The translations under genes were made by a program, and so were the position numbers. Below, one piece after another: positions 41,465 through 50,859 of a DNA stretch of 64,000 bases. The stretch is taken from the NCBI GenBank assembly GCA_934394815.1, contig CAKRRD010000004.1, positions 25,918-89,917 on the forward strand, given 5' to 3'. The notes beneath the pieces are model-generated. The model saw only the letters and a program-made list of their open reading frames with translations, was not told the DNA's origin and searched no databases. Every line of letters starts with the position of its first letter. The first letter of the stretch is position 1. The DNA comes from an uncultured Acetatifactor sp. (GTDB lineage Bacteria > Bacillota > Clostridia > Lachnospirales > Lachnospiraceae).

Positions 41465-42385
41465 TCAGTTCTTTTTGCTTTGTTTTACCTGTTTCAATAC
41501 CTGCAGGACTTCTTCTCTGGTGGCCAGATTCTCGGAGAACGCACTGGCACTTCCTGAAGCGATTCCCATGCAGAACGCGTGAGCGTAATCCTTCTCTTCC
41601 ATCCAGCCGGTGAGGAATCCCGCTACCATGGAATCTCCTGCGCCTACACCGTTGACCAGGGTTCCCTTCGGTGCCGGCGCTTCCAGACACTGTCCGTCCG
41701 CCGCTATGAGTACGGCTCCTTCTCCTGCCATGGAGATCAGTACATTCTGTGCTCCCATTTCCTGCAATTTCTTACCGTAAGGAATGACTTCCTCTCTGGT
41801 GGAAAGCTTCACGCCGAAGATATCTCCCAGTTCGTGATTGTTGGGTTTTACCAGGAACGGATGATACGGCAGCACCCTGACCAGCAGGTCTCTGGTAGCA
41901 TCCACTACTGTCAGCACCCCTCTTCCCTGAATTCTTTCAAGGATTCTCTGGTACATGTCATCCGGCATGGTATAGGGAATGCTTCCCGCCAGTACCAGAA
42001 CATCTCCTTCGCCCAGTCTGTCAATCTTCTCCATCAGCCCTTCCAGGGCCGTTGCATCAATATCCGGTCCGCAGCCGTTGATCTCGGTTCCGTCAATGTT
42101 TTTTAATTTCAGATTGATTCTGGTTATTCCGTGATCGATTTTGATAAAATCTGAATTTACGCCAAATTCGTTCAATCTCCGGATCAGTTCCTCGCCGGTG
42201 AATCCCGCCGCATATCCAAGAGCCGTGGAATCCAGTCCCAGATTCTTCAGCACAATGGAGACGTTGATTCCCTTTCCTCCCGGAAGAATCAGTTCTGATG
42301 AGGTTCTGTTCGTCATTCCCAACTGAAAGTCATCCACGGATACGATGTAATCCAGTGACGGATTGAATGTTACAGTACAAATCAT
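41465..42385 (-). CDS. fruK: 1-Phosphofructokinase
   Basis: A 306-residue PfkB-family kinase that phosphorylates fructose 1-phosphate to fructose 1,6-bisphosphate. The PfkB signatures GGKGINVSIVLKNLG and NGVGAGDSMVAGF are present. It precedes fruA by 35 bases. Tagatose 6-phosphate kinase (LacC) is the close alternative, but the fructose PTS next to it favours FruK. Its promoter and candidate operator are immediately upstream. Confidence 0.9.
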   Translation of the reverse strand: MICTVTFNPSLDYIVSVDDFQLGMTNRTSSELILPGGKGINVSIVLKNLGLDSTALGYAAGFTGEELIRRLNEFGVNSDFIKIDHGITRINLKLKNIDGTEINGCGPDIDATALEGLMEKIDRLGEGDVLVLAGSIPYTMPDDMYQRILERIQGRGVLTVVDATRDLLVRVLPYHPFLVKPNNHELGDIFGVKLSTREEVIPYGKKLQEMGAQNVLISMAGEGAVLIAADGQCLEAPAPKGTLVNGVGAGDSMVAGFLTGWMEEKDYAHAFCMGIASGSASAFSENLATREEVLQVLKQVKQSKKN

Positions 42386-42428
42386 TTCTAACCCTCCTGT
42401 CTGTCGTCTTTCGTGTTCTTATGTTGTT

Positions 42429-42501
42429 ATTATATCTCCATAATCAGTCAAATTCAATCAATTTAATTCACAAATATGATGACTTGTTTTGGTTGAATTT
42501 G
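42429..42501 (-). promoter_or_regulatory. fruK promoter and FruR-like operator
   Basis: On the minus strand TTGAAT (plus 42452-42457), 17-base spacer and TATAAT (42429-42434). A perfect 9-bp inverted repeat, CAAATTCAA (42449-42457) and TTGAATTTG (42493-42501), has one arm over the -35, with centres 44 bases apart (about four turns), as for a looping DeoR-type operator. Confidence 0.6.
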
Positions 42502-42509
42502 CACAAAAG

Positions 42510-42545
42510 AAAAGGATGAAGTCATCTTCATCCTTTTCGTCTTGC
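42510..42545 (-). terminator. Terminator after recN
   Basis: AAAAGGATGAAG (42510-42521) and CTTCATCCTTTT (42526-42537) are perfect arms with loop TCAT. On the minus strand the stem is followed by CTTTTCTTTTG. It separates the nusB-to-recN transcript from the fru operon. Confidence 0.85.
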
Positions 42546-42559
42546 ATTATAGCATTCCC

Positions 42560-44248
42560 TTATCGGGCTTCTTTAAACCCGTTTGCCTGTTCTTTCATCT
42601 CTTTTGCATTGGAAAGTGCTGCCTCGGTGAGTGCATCACTGCCAAGAAGTCTTGCCAGCTCTGCCAGGCTTTCCTCCTCTGCCACCCTTTGTATATCCGT
42701 GATGGTCATATCATCCGTGCTGCTCTTTTCAATGACAAAATGCACATCTGCCATGGCCGCGATCTGAGGCAGATGGGTGATGCAGATGACCTGATGGGCT
42801 CCCGCCAGAATGCTCAGCTGTTCTGCCACCTTCCATGCGGTTCTGCCGCTGATGCCGGTGTCGATCTCATCAAAGATCAGGGTATCGATCTCGTCCCGCC
42901 CCGCCAGCACCGTCTTGATGGCCAGCATGATACGGGACAGTTCACCGCCGCTGGCTACCTGGCTTAAGGGTTTTGGGCTCTCACCGGGATTGGTGGAGAT
43001 CAGGAATTCCACATCATCATACCCTTTCGCTGTGACAGTCTGACCGGGTCTGACCGCGATGTCAAATTCCACCGTCAAAAAGTTCAGACCGATCAACGCG
43101 TCTTTCAGCTTCTGTGTCAGTACCGCCGCATTTTTCTGCCGGATCCCGGACAGTTTTTCACAAGCCTTCTGCAGCCTGGCCTGTTTTTCCTTCCATTCGG
43201 CATCCAGCTTCTGCATATAGGCATCATAATCTGCCAGTTTTTCCAGATAGGCTTCCCTTTCCTTTTTGTATTGCAGGATTTCTTCGATGGTATTGCCGTA
43301 TTTTCCCTTCAGACGGTTAATAGTATTCAGTCGTTCTTCGGTACTGCGGAAATCCTCTTCGTCAAATTCCAGATCCGACATATATTCGGAGATGTCATGG
43401 TTGTAATCCGACAGCAGGCTTTCCACCTCTGCCAGCTGTTCTTCCATCTGTTCCAGTGTGGGATCATACATGGTCACGCTGCGCAATGCCCGGAGGGCTC
43501 TGCTCAGGGAATTTCCGGCGCCGTCCTCCGCGTCATTGCCGCTGAGGCGATAGCTTTCTGCCAGGCTTTCCGCAATCTTACGGCTATTGGACATCTTGCG
43601 GTATGCCTGCTCCAGTTCCTCATCCTCCCCCGGCTGCAGAAAAGCATCGGCGATTTCCCTCTGTTCGAATTCCGCCAGCGACTGTTCTCTGCCCCGGGAA
43701 GTATCGTCCAGTGTCTCCTGTGCGATTCTTTTCTCCAGCGCGGCACATTCGTGGTAAAGTGCGGACACCCGTCCCGCACATTCTGCAAATTCCGCTCCCG
43801 CATAGGCATCCAGGATTTCCATGTGCTTCTTCTTATTTAACAGGGACTGGTGCTCATGCTGTCCGTGAATATCGATCAGCAGTTCCGACAGTTCCTTTAC
43901 CTGTTTCGCCGTCACCGTCTCTCCGTTGATGCGGCAGATGCTTTTCCCTGAGGAAAGCTTTCTGCTCAGGATCACCGTACCGTCCCCGGAAGGTTCCAGA
44001 TCCATGCTTTTTAACTTTTCCGTCAGTCTCTCTTCCTCACAGTCGAAGACCAGTTCCACCAGACCGCTCTCTTCTCCCCGTCTGAGCATATCCTTCTCGA
44101 ACTTTCCTCCCAGTGCCAGATTCACCGATCCGATCAACAATGATTTACCGGCACCGGTTTCACCTGTCAGTATATTCAGTCCTTCTCCGAACTCTACCTC
44201 TGTCTCCCGGATGAGAGCCAGATTTTTCACGTGTAAACTACGAAGCAT
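42560..44248 (-). CDS. recN: DNA repair protein RecN
   Basis: A 562-residue SMC-like ATPase for double-strand break repair: Walker A GETGAGKS (29-36), long central coiled coil (about 150-350), Walker B and signature at the C-terminus (LSRIMLAIKTVLAG, TLIFDEIDTGISGR). It is 16 bases after argR and is the last gene of its transcript. In B. subtilis the next gene is spoIVB; here the fructose operon intervenes. Confidence 0.96.
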   Translation of the reverse strand: MLRSLHVKNLALIRETEVEFGEGLNILTGETGAGKSLLIGSVNLALGGKFEKDMLRRGEESGLVELVFDCEEERLTEKLKSMDLEPSGDGTVILSRKLSSGKSICRINGETVTAKQVKELSELLIDIHGQHEHQSLLNKKKHMEILDAYAGAEFAECAGRVSALYHECAALEKRIAQETLDDTSRGREQSLAEFEQREIADAFLQPGEDEELEQAYRKMSNSRKIAESLAESYRLSGNDAEDGAGNSLSRALRALRSVTMYDPTLEQMEEQLAEVESLLSDYNHDISEYMSDLEFDEEDFRSTEERLNTINRLKGKYGNTIEEILQYKKEREAYLEKLADYDAYMQKLDAEWKEKQARLQKACEKLSGIRQKNAAVLTQKLKDALIGLNFLTVEFDIAVRPGQTVTAKGYDDVEFLISTNPGESPKPLSQVASGGELSRIMLAIKTVLAGRDEIDTLIFDEIDTGISGRTAWKVAEQLSILAGAHQVICITHLPQIAAMADVHFVIEKSSTDDMTITDIQRVAEEESLAELARLLGSDALTEAALSNAKEMKEQANGFKEAR

Positions 44249-44263
44249 GTATTTCCCCCTGTC

Positions 44264-44716
44264 TCATCGCTCTATCATCAGATGGATCTTGTCCATAAGG
44301 ATCTGGGTATCCTCCACAGTCCGCACTGCCACCATGATCGTATCGTCTCCGGCAATGCATCCCACCACTTCAGAGAATTTCAGTGCATCCAGCGCGGCCG
44401 CCACGGCCATGGCCATTCCGGATACCGTCTTGATCACCAGAATATTCTGTGCCATATCCATGGAAATAAAACCGTCTCTGAGGACGCGGATGTACTTGTC
44501 CCCCATGTGGCTGTCATCCTGTTTTAAAATGACATATTTCTGCCTGCCGCCACCGGTGGGTACTTTGGACAGCTTCAATTCCCGGATGTCTCTGGACACC
44601 GTGGCCTGGGTCACGGCAAATCCCGCTTCTTTTAAGTATCCCGCCAGTTCCTCCTGGGTCTCCACATCTTTTTTTTCTATGATCTCCACGATCTTGCGAT
44701 GTCTTGTTTTCTTCAT
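44264..44716 (-). CDS. argR: Arginine repressor ArgR/AhrC
   Basis: A 150-residue regulator: N-terminal winged helix (about 1-70; TQATVSRDIRELKL) and C-terminal oligomerisation and arginine-binding domain (GCIAGDDTIMVAV). It is 31 bases after nadK. It probably represses arginine synthesis and activates catabolism; which genes it controls here is not visible. Confidence 0.95.
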   Translation of the reverse strand: MKKTRHRKIVEIIEKKDVETQEELAGYLKEAGFAVTQATVSRDIRELKLSKVPTGGGRQKYVILKQDDSHMGDKYIRVLRDGFISMDMAQNILVIKTVSGMAMAVAAALDALKFSEVVGCIAGDDTIMVAVRTVEDTQILMDKIHLMIER

Positions 44717-44747
44717 CTTGGCCTCATGCCTTTCTCATAACAATACG

Positions 44748-45617
44748 TCAGGAATCTCTCATTTTCCGGTGCAGCACATCTAAGAAGCTTACCTGATTCA
44801 ACTGAATAAATTCGGTAATCTTCTCCGACTGCACGATACGGATCCGGTCTCCGGTGCACATGGTCACCTTGTGGCTGCCGTCATAATTGGCCTCCACAGT
44901 CTGGCTCTTGCCCTCTCTGCCTCCCGGAATCTCTATGACGATTTCATCCTCCGGAGATAATATGATGCTTCTCTGATTCAGGCTGTGGGGGCAGATCGGT
45001 GTCAGGGTGATCAGCCTGGCCTTGGGTTCCACTAAAGGTCCTCCCGCCGACAGGTTGTACCCTGTGGATCCCGTAGGTGTGGTCACGATCATGCCATCCG
45101 CCTTGTAATGATTCAACAGCTGCCCATTGACATAAATGTTGAATTCTATGATCTGTAAGGATCCGCTTCGGGAAATGACAATATCGTTCAGTGCCCAGCC
45201 TTCCGATACTGTGCCGTCCGCACAGCAGACTTTACCGTTCAACATCATCCGCCGTTCTTTCTTATAATCATCCCGGATCAGACGATCCAATGCTTCCTCC
45301 AGCCCGGAGGGTTCGATCTCCGTCATATACCCCACGGTTCCCAGATTGACACCGATAATGGGAACCAGAATCTTCTTCGTCTCTCTGGCTGCCTGCAATA
45401 CCGTGCCGTCACCACCCAATACGATCATGCAGTCCACATCCAGGGGGATATCCGTAGCTTCCTCTTCCGCCGTGCTTTCCGTCTCTGTTTTCCAGTCGGC
45501 CTCCTTGACCTTTAATTTCACAATGCAGCCCTTAGCTTCCAGATAATTCTGGATTCTTTTCGTGATCACAAGTTCCTGATCCTTATGCTTATTGGTATAT
45601 ATCAGAAAATGCTTCAT
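44748..45617 (-). CDS. nadK: NAD kinase
   Basis: A 289-residue NAD(+) kinase that makes NADP. Motifs GGDGTVLQA (about 68-76), NLGTVGYM, LNDIVISR and TTPTGSTGYNLSAGGP are complete. It is 20 bases after tlyA and precedes argR, a common Clostridia arrangement. Confidence 0.95.
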   Translation of the reverse strand: MKHFLIYTNKHKDQELVITKRIQNYLEAKGCIVKLKVKEADWKTETESTAEEEATDIPLDVDCMIVLGGDGTVLQAARETKKILVPIIGVNLGTVGYMTEIEPSGLEEALDRLIRDDYKKERRMMLNGKVCCADGTVSEGWALNDIVISRSGSLQIIEFNIYVNGQLLNHYKADGMIVTTPTGSTGYNLSAGGPLVEPKARLITLTPICPHSLNQRSIILSPEDEIVIEIPGGREGKSQTVEANYDGSHKVTMCTGDRIRIVQSEKITEFIQLNQVSFLDVLHRKMRDS

Positions 45618-45637
45618 GGCTTCGCACTCCTTGTCTG

Positions 45638-46519
45638 TTACAGGGTATGAGAGTTATCTACAATGCCTTTGATCACGGCATCCCACTCCGGTGTATAGGA
45701 CAATCCGGTCTTTTCTTCCACAATAGTCTGTAAGGCACTTTCCGCTTCCTGTTCGGTCAGTGCCAGCTTTTCTTCGGCAATCTCTTCCGGTTTACGAATA
45801 TGCAGCAGATATTCGATATTGCCCTCCGGCCCCTTGATAGGAGAATATTCCAGATGCAGTACTTCGAAGCCGATGCTGTCAGCATAGTCAATGATTTTGC
45901 GGATTACCTCTTCGTGGATCTGAGGTTCTCTTACCACACCGTTTTTGCCGACCTTGCCTCTGCCTGCCTCAAACTGGGGCTTGATCAGGCATACCATCTG
46001 GCCACCGGTCCTCAACAGATTTCTCGCCGGGATCAGAATTTTGGTCAGGGAGATGAAGGACACATCCACGCTGGCGAAATCCAGTGCGTCCGGAATATCC
46101 TCCGGCGTCACATAACGGAAATTGGTCTGTTCCATGCATACCACCCGCTCATCGTTACGCAGTTTCCAGGCTAACTGTCCCTGTCCCACATCCACAGAGT
46201 ACACCTTTGCGGCTCCGTTCTGAAGCATACAGTCCGTGAAGCCGCCGGTAGATGCCCCGATATCCATACAGGTCATGCCATCCAGCAGAAATCCCCACTG
46301 TTCCATTGCCTTTTCCAGCTTCAGGCCTCCACGGCTGACATATTTCATGGTATGATTTCTGACTTCCAGTTTCATCTTGCTGACATCAAATCCGGTGCCG
46401 GCCTTGTCTTCCTTCTGTCCGTTGACATAGACACAGCCGGACATTATGATGGCTTTTGCCTTTTCTCTGGAAGGAGCATAGCCCTGCTCTACCAAAATCA
46501 CATCCAGTCGTTCTTTCAT
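45638..46519 (-). CDS. tlyA: TlyA family rRNA 2'-O-methyltransferase
   Basis: A 293-residue protein with an N-terminal S4 RNA-binding domain (about 1-60; REKAKAIIMSGCVYVNGQ) and an FtsJ-like methyltransferase domain with SAM motif DIGASTGGFTD (about 87-97) and SVDVGQGQ. It methylates cytidines in 16S and perhaps 23S rRNA. A hemolysin name in old annotations is not supported. It lies between dxs and nadK. Confidence 0.93.
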   Translation of the reverse strand: MKERLDVILVEQGYAPSREKAKAIIMSGCVYVNGQKEDKAGTGFDVSKMKLEVRNHTMKYVSRGGLKLEKAMEQWGFLLDGMTCMDIGASTGGFTDCMLQNGAAKVYSVDVGQGQLAWKLRNDERVVCMEQTNFRYVTPEDIPDALDFASVDVSFISLTKILIPARNLLRTGGQMVCLIKPQFEAGRGKVGKNGVVREPQIHEEVIRKIIDYADSIGFEVLHLEYSPIKGPEGNIEYLLHIRKPEEIAEEKLALTEQEAESALQTIVEEKTGLSYTPEWDAVIKGIVDNSHTL

Positions 46520-46534
46520 CTTCGTCTCCTAAGT

Positions 46535-48388
46535 TTATGATTTTTCCAGGATCTTTTCCGTGATGCTCTCCGCATCCAGTCCAATCTCTTTTTTCAAAAG
46601 TTCTACATTGCCGTGTTCCACATAGGCGTCAGGAATCGTGGCCATGACGCACTTGATCCGTTTTTCATGGTCATTCAGGCAGTTCAGGACTTTCTCTCCA
46701 AAGCCTCCGCTTTGGACATTTTCCTCCATGGTCACGATCATCTCGTGATCCTCACAGGCCGAGAGCACCGCTTCTTCGTCAATGGGCTTGATGAATCTGG
46801 CATTGATAATACTTGCCTTATAGCCCTTTTCCCGCAGAAGCTTCTGTACTTCCTCCGCCGTCTTCACCATGCTGCCCACGGCAAACAGTGCAATACCGCC
46901 CTCTCTTGTGATCCATTCCGCCTTCCCCAGCTCGACAGGCGCGCGATATTCGGAAAGTCCGGCATAAGCTGTTCCTCTGGGATAACGCACCGCAATGGGA
47001 GCATCCAGTGCTACGGCAAACTTCATCATATCCGACAGTTCCCATTTGTTCTTCGGTGCACAGATATGCATATTGGGAATGCCCGACAGATAGGTATAAT
47101 CAAAAATACCCTGATGGGTCTCTCCGTCGCTGCCCACCAGTCCGGCACGATCTATGGCAAATACTACCGGCAGGTTCTGAATACATACATCATGCAGGAT
47201 CTGATCGTAGGCTCTCTGTAAAAAGGAAGAATACACCGCAACGATGGGTTTCATTCCCCCTGCCGCCAATCCTGCTGCAAAGGTCACCGCGTGTTCTTCC
47301 GCGATTCCCACATCAAAGAACCGGTCCGGATACATATTCCGGAAACGTTTTAGTCCGGTGCCGTCCGGCATGGCCGCCGTAATGGCCACCACCCGTTCAT
47401 CCCGCTGTCCCAGTTTGCACATAACCGTGGAAAATACATCGGTATAATTCGCCACGGTACGGGGATGGGAAGGAATTCCCGTCTCGATGTCAAAAGGTTC
47501 CGCCCCATGGAATCTGGCGGGATGTTTCTCCGCCGGGCCGTAGCCCTTGCCCTTCTGGGTCAGTACATGAATCAGCACAGCTCCCTTGACTCTTTTGGCT
47601 TCCTCGATAACCTTGATCAGCCCCTCAATATCATGTCCATCCACAGGGCCTAAATAAGTCACTCCCATGTCTTCAAAAAACATGCCAGGAATCACCAACT
47701 GTTTAAAGCTGCTCTTGGCGCGCCGGATCCGGTTGACAATACCGTCTCCGCCCGGTTTACTTTTCAGGACATTGTAGATGCCTTCCTTCAGATCCAGATA
47801 ACCGGTAGCTGTACGGATGTTGTTCAGATATTTGGACACTCCGCCTACGTTTTCGGAGATAGACATATTGTTGTCATTTAGTACAACGATAAAATTGGTC
47901 TCCAGCTTTGCCGCATTGTTCAGCGCCTCGTAAGCCATGCCTCCGGTGAGAGATCCGTCTCCGATGACGGATACGATGGTAGTCTTCTCCCCCTTTAAGT
48001 CTCTTGCCTTCACCAGTCCCAGTCCGGCAGATATGGAAGTGGAGCTGTGTCCGGTATCAAATGCGTCAAATCTACTTTCTTTTCTCTTGGGGAACCCACT
48101 CATGCCATGGAACTGGCGTAAGACATTGAAGCCGTTTTTGCGGCCCGTTAATATTTTGTGAGTATAAGACTGATGACCTACATCCCAGATGATTTTATCC
48201 TCCGGAAGATTCAGTGCCAGATGGAGTGCCATAGTCAGTTCCACCGCTCCCAGATTCGAGCCCAGATGTCCCCCGGTCACACTGATCTTCTCGATCAGGA
48301 ACTGCCGGATCTCCTCCGCCAGTTCCCCGTAGTCAGATTTATCTATCTTTTTAATATCGTTTGCTTTCTCGATCTTATCCAGTAACAT
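46535..48388 (-). CDS. dxs: 1-Deoxy-D-xylulose-5-phosphate synthase
   Basis: A 617-residue thiamine-diphosphate enzyme, first step of the MEP pathway (pyruvate plus glyceraldehyde 3-phosphate). The TPP motif GDGSLTGGMAYEALNNA and the catalytic region DVGIAEEHAVTFAAG are intact. It lies 14 bases after ispA, the order typical of this cluster. Confidence 0.97.
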   Translation of the reverse strand: MLLDKIEKANDIKKIDKSDYGELAEEIRQFLIEKISVTGGHLGSNLGAVELTMALHLALNLPEDKIIWDVGHQSYTHKILTGRKNGFNVLRQFHGMSGFPKRKESRFDAFDTGHSSTSISAGLGLVKARDLKGEKTTIVSVIGDGSLTGGMAYEALNNAAKLETNFIVVLNDNNMSISENVGGVSKYLNNIRTATGYLDLKEGIYNVLKSKPGGDGIVNRIRRAKSSFKQLVIPGMFFEDMGVTYLGPVDGHDIEGLIKVIEEAKRVKGAVLIHVLTQKGKGYGPAEKHPARFHGAEPFDIETGIPSHPRTVANYTDVFSTVMCKLGQRDERVVAITAAMPDGTGLKRFRNMYPDRFFDVGIAEEHAVTFAAGLAAGGMKPIVAVYSSFLQRAYDQILHDVCIQNLPVVFAIDRAGLVGSDGETHQGIFDYTYLSGIPNMHICAPKNKWELSDMMKFAVALDAPIAVRYPRGTAYAGLSEYRAPVELGKAEWITREGGIALFAVGSMVKTAEEVQKLLREKGYKASIINARFIKPIDEEAVLSACEDHEMIVTMEENVQSGGFGEKVLNCLNDHEKRIKCVMATIPDAYVEHGNVELLKKEIGLDAESITEKILEKS

Positions 48389-48402
48389 TCGCTTTTCCTC
48401 TG

Positions 48403-49326
48403 CTATTTCGTTCTATGGACCAGGTGCAGCAGCAGTTCCTTCAGGAATGCATGCTCTCCCGAAAAACTGTCCAGAACCGCTACCGCTTCGTTGGTAAGCC
48501 GTTCCACTTCCCTGCCGGATTCCTCCAGTCCGTGTAATGTCACATAGGTCTGCTTATGGTTCTGTGCATCGCTGCCGGTGGCTTTGCCAAGCTCCTTACT
48601 GTCGCCCACCACATCCAGAATATCGTCCTGGATCTGGAACGCTATGCCTACATTATAGGCACACAGTTCCAATGCTGCGACTTCCTCGTCTGTGGCTCCT
48701 GCCAGGGTGGCACCGATGGTCATGGCTGCCTGAATCAGGGCTGCCGTCTTGTTGGCATGAATAAACAGAATCTGTTCCCTGGTCAGGGGTTCCGTCTGTT
48801 TTTCCGCTTCAATATCCGCATTCTGTCCGCCGATCATACCGTAGATCCCCGCCTTACGGGCCAGGATATTCAGTGCCGCTGCCACTTTCGGATAATTCGG
48901 ATCTACCGGTCCCCCCAAGGTGCATGCCGGAAACGCGCGGAATGCCGTCTCAAAAGCATAATTGAGCAGTCCGTCTCCCGCCAGTACTCCCATACCGTCA
49001 CCATACACAGACCAAGTGGTCTTACGGCCTCTGCGGTACTCATCATTGTCCATGGCCGGAAGATCATCGTGTACCAGGGAATATGTATGGATCATCTCAA
49101 TAGCCGCCATAAAAGGCTCTATGATATCACCGTCACCGCCGAACATCTTATAGGTCTCCTGCATCAGTATGGGACGCAGGCGCTTTCCGCCCGCCATGAG
49201 GCTGTAGTTCATGGCTTCCATGACGGTCTTCTGGTATCCTTCCTCCACCGGAAGATATTCCTTCAGTAATTCTTCCATTGCGGCCGTTCTCTTCTGTAAT
49301 TCCTGTCTGAATAACGTTTCTTCCAT
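48403..49326 (-). CDS. ispA: Geranylgeranyl/farnesyl diphosphate synthase
   Basis: A 307-residue trans-isoprenyl diphosphate synthase with the first aspartate motif DDLPAMD and second DDILD, which bind the magnesium-diphosphate. It makes farnesyl (or geranylgeranyl) diphosphate. ATG 49326 is preferred over TTG 49338, though the ribosome site GGAAGG is a little far. It lies between xseB and dxs. Confidence 0.94.
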   Translation of the reverse strand: MEETLFRQELQKRTAAMEELLKEYLPVEEGYQKTVMEAMNYSLMAGGKRLRPILMQETYKMFGGDGDIIEPFMAAIEMIHTYSLVHDDLPAMDNDEYRRGRKTTWSVYGDGMGVLAGDGLLNYAFETAFRAFPACTLGGPVDPNYPKVAAALNILARKAGIYGMIGGQNADIEAEKQTEPLTREQILFIHANKTAALIQAAMTIGATLAGATDEEVAALELCAYNVGIAFQIQDDILDVVGDSKELGKATGSDAQNHKQTYVTLHGLEESGREVERLTNEAVAVLDSFSGEHAFLKELLLHLVHRTK

Positions 49327-49361
49327 GTCTGATGCCAACCTTCCTCTACCTGTCTGTCTGC

Positions 49362-49601
49362 TTACTGTGGATCCAGAGGCTCCAGTCCGCCTTCTTCATT
49401 CAGCTTCATGACCTGCTTCTCCACCCGGTCGATCTGGTCATTGCACTGCTTCAACAGATGCATGCCCTTACTATACGCCGTAAAGGCTTCTTCCAGAGAA
49501 ATATCCTCCGCTTCCAGCTGTCCGATCAGTTCTTCCAGCGCAGAAAAATTTTCTTCCAGACTCTGCTGTTCCTGTTCTTGTGTTTTCTTCTTTCCTGCCA
49601 A
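49362..49601 (-). CDS. xseB: Exonuclease VII small subunit
   Basis: A 79-residue subunit with the XseB motif (NFSALEELIGQLEAEDISLEEAF). The best start is TTG at 49601: GGAGG lies 7 bases upstream, and it gives the usual length. The ATG at 49619 would give a longer N-terminus with a poor site. It follows xseA by 34 bases. Confidence 0.88.
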   Translation of the reverse strand: MAGKKKTQEQEQQSLEENFSALEELIGQLEAEDISLEEAFTAYSKGMHLLKQCNDQIDRVEKQVMKLNEEGGLEPLDPQ

Positions 49602-49635
49602 AATAGTACCTCCGTCCATGGTCCGTTCTGCCGGA

Positions 49636-50859
49636 TCACACGGTGAATCTGTCTTCCTGCTGTGTCTGTTCCACCCGGGTATCAATCATGCCGTCGCTCA
49701 CCCGGATCCGCAGCCGGTCGCCTTTTTCCACCTGCGTTACGGAACGGATATTCTTCCCGTCGGTATCCTCTACATAGGAAAAGCCGCTGTTTAACTTCTC
49801 CAGAGGAGATACCGCCTTCATTCTCTCAATATAGAGTGCCAGTGCATGTCTGCGATCCCGCAGGATCGTCTGCATCCGGTTCTGCAGCCGGTCTTCCAGC
49901 TGTACATTGTAAGTCCTCTTCTCCCGGATCCGGTTGGCAGGACTTAAATACTTCAGCCGCATTTCCATCTGATCCGCCTGCTGTCTCTTGTGCTGCAAGA
50001 CTCTTCCCATGCGGTAATACAGTCTGTCCTGCCTGTCACGGATCTCATTCTCAATATCACTGACCTGTGCCACCGCCAATTCCGCCGCGGCCGACGGGGT
50101 CGGTGCCCGCAGATCGGCCACATAATCAATGATGGTGGTATCCGTCTCATGGCCTACCGCCGAGATAATGGGAACGGAGCAGTCGAACACTGCCTGTGCC
50201 ACCATTCTCTCGTTAAACGCCCACAGATCTTCAATGGATCCGCCGCCCCTGCCCACGATCATGACATCCACGCCCTGTCTCTCCAGTGCCCGGATCCCGT
50301 TCACAATGGAAGGAGCCGCCGATGCGCCCTGCACCAGTGCCGGATAGAGAATGATCTGCACATAAGGGTTCCGTCTGGAAGCAATCTGTATGATATCCCG
50401 GACGGCCGCACCGGTATCCGCCGTCACCACTCCCAGCGTATGGATATATTTTGGAATCTGCTGCTTGTATTCCGGGGCAAACATGCCCTCTTCCGCCAGT
50501 TCCCTTTTCAGCTGTTCATATTTTTCGTAAAGAGCTCCGGCACCGTCCAGTGTCACTTCTTTGACATACAGCTGGTATCTGCCGTCCCGTTCATAGACGT
50601 TCACCGTACCTTTTGCGATCACCTGCTGCCCCTCCGTCAGCCGGAAGGCCAGTCCTCTCCGGTCCCCTGCGAACATAATACAGTTCAGCGCGCTGGCAGA
50701 ATCCTTTAACGTAAAATAAATATGTCCAGAGGGATGGTATTTACAGTTGCTTACCTCACCTTTTACCGACACCGTCTGTAAAAAGTAATCCTGCGTGAAC
50801 ATATTTTTGATATAGGTATTCAGTTGTCTTACGCTGATTACATTCTGTATTCTACTCAC
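49636..50859 (-). CDS. xseA: Exonuclease VII large subunit
   Basis: A 407-residue nuclease subunit with an N-terminal OB fold (tRNA_anti; about 1-105) and the XseA catalytic domain (GEVSNCKYHPSGHIYFTLKD, GRGGGSIEDLWAFNE, VGHETDTTIIDYVADLRAPTPSAAAE). The start is GTG (50859), overlapping the end of nusB by 8 bases, so translation is probably coupled. Confidence 0.96.
   Translation of the reverse strand: MSRIQNVISVRQLNTYIKNMFTQDYFLQTVSVKGEVSNCKYHPSGHIYFTLKDSASALNCIMFAGDRRGLAFRLTEGQQVIAKGTVNVYERDGRYQLYVKEVTLDGAGALYEKYEQLKRELAEEGMFAPEYKQQIPKYIHTLGVVTADTGAAVRDIIQIASRRNPYVQIILYPALVQGASAAPSIVNGIRALERQGVDVMIVGRGGGSIEDLWAFNERMVAQAVFDCSVPIISAVGHETDTTIIDYVADLRAPTPSAAAELAVAQVSDIENEIRDRQDRLYYRMGRVLQHKRQQADQMEMRLKYLSPANRIREKRTYNVQLEDRLQNRMQTILRDRRHALALYIERMKAVSPLEKLNSGFSYVEDTDGKNIRSVTQVEKGDRLRIRVSDGMIDTRVEQTQQEDRFTV

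Noticed and set aside
41430-41690. N-terminal extension of fruA
   Set aside because: No family match before MRITDLL; overlaps the end of fruK in another frame.
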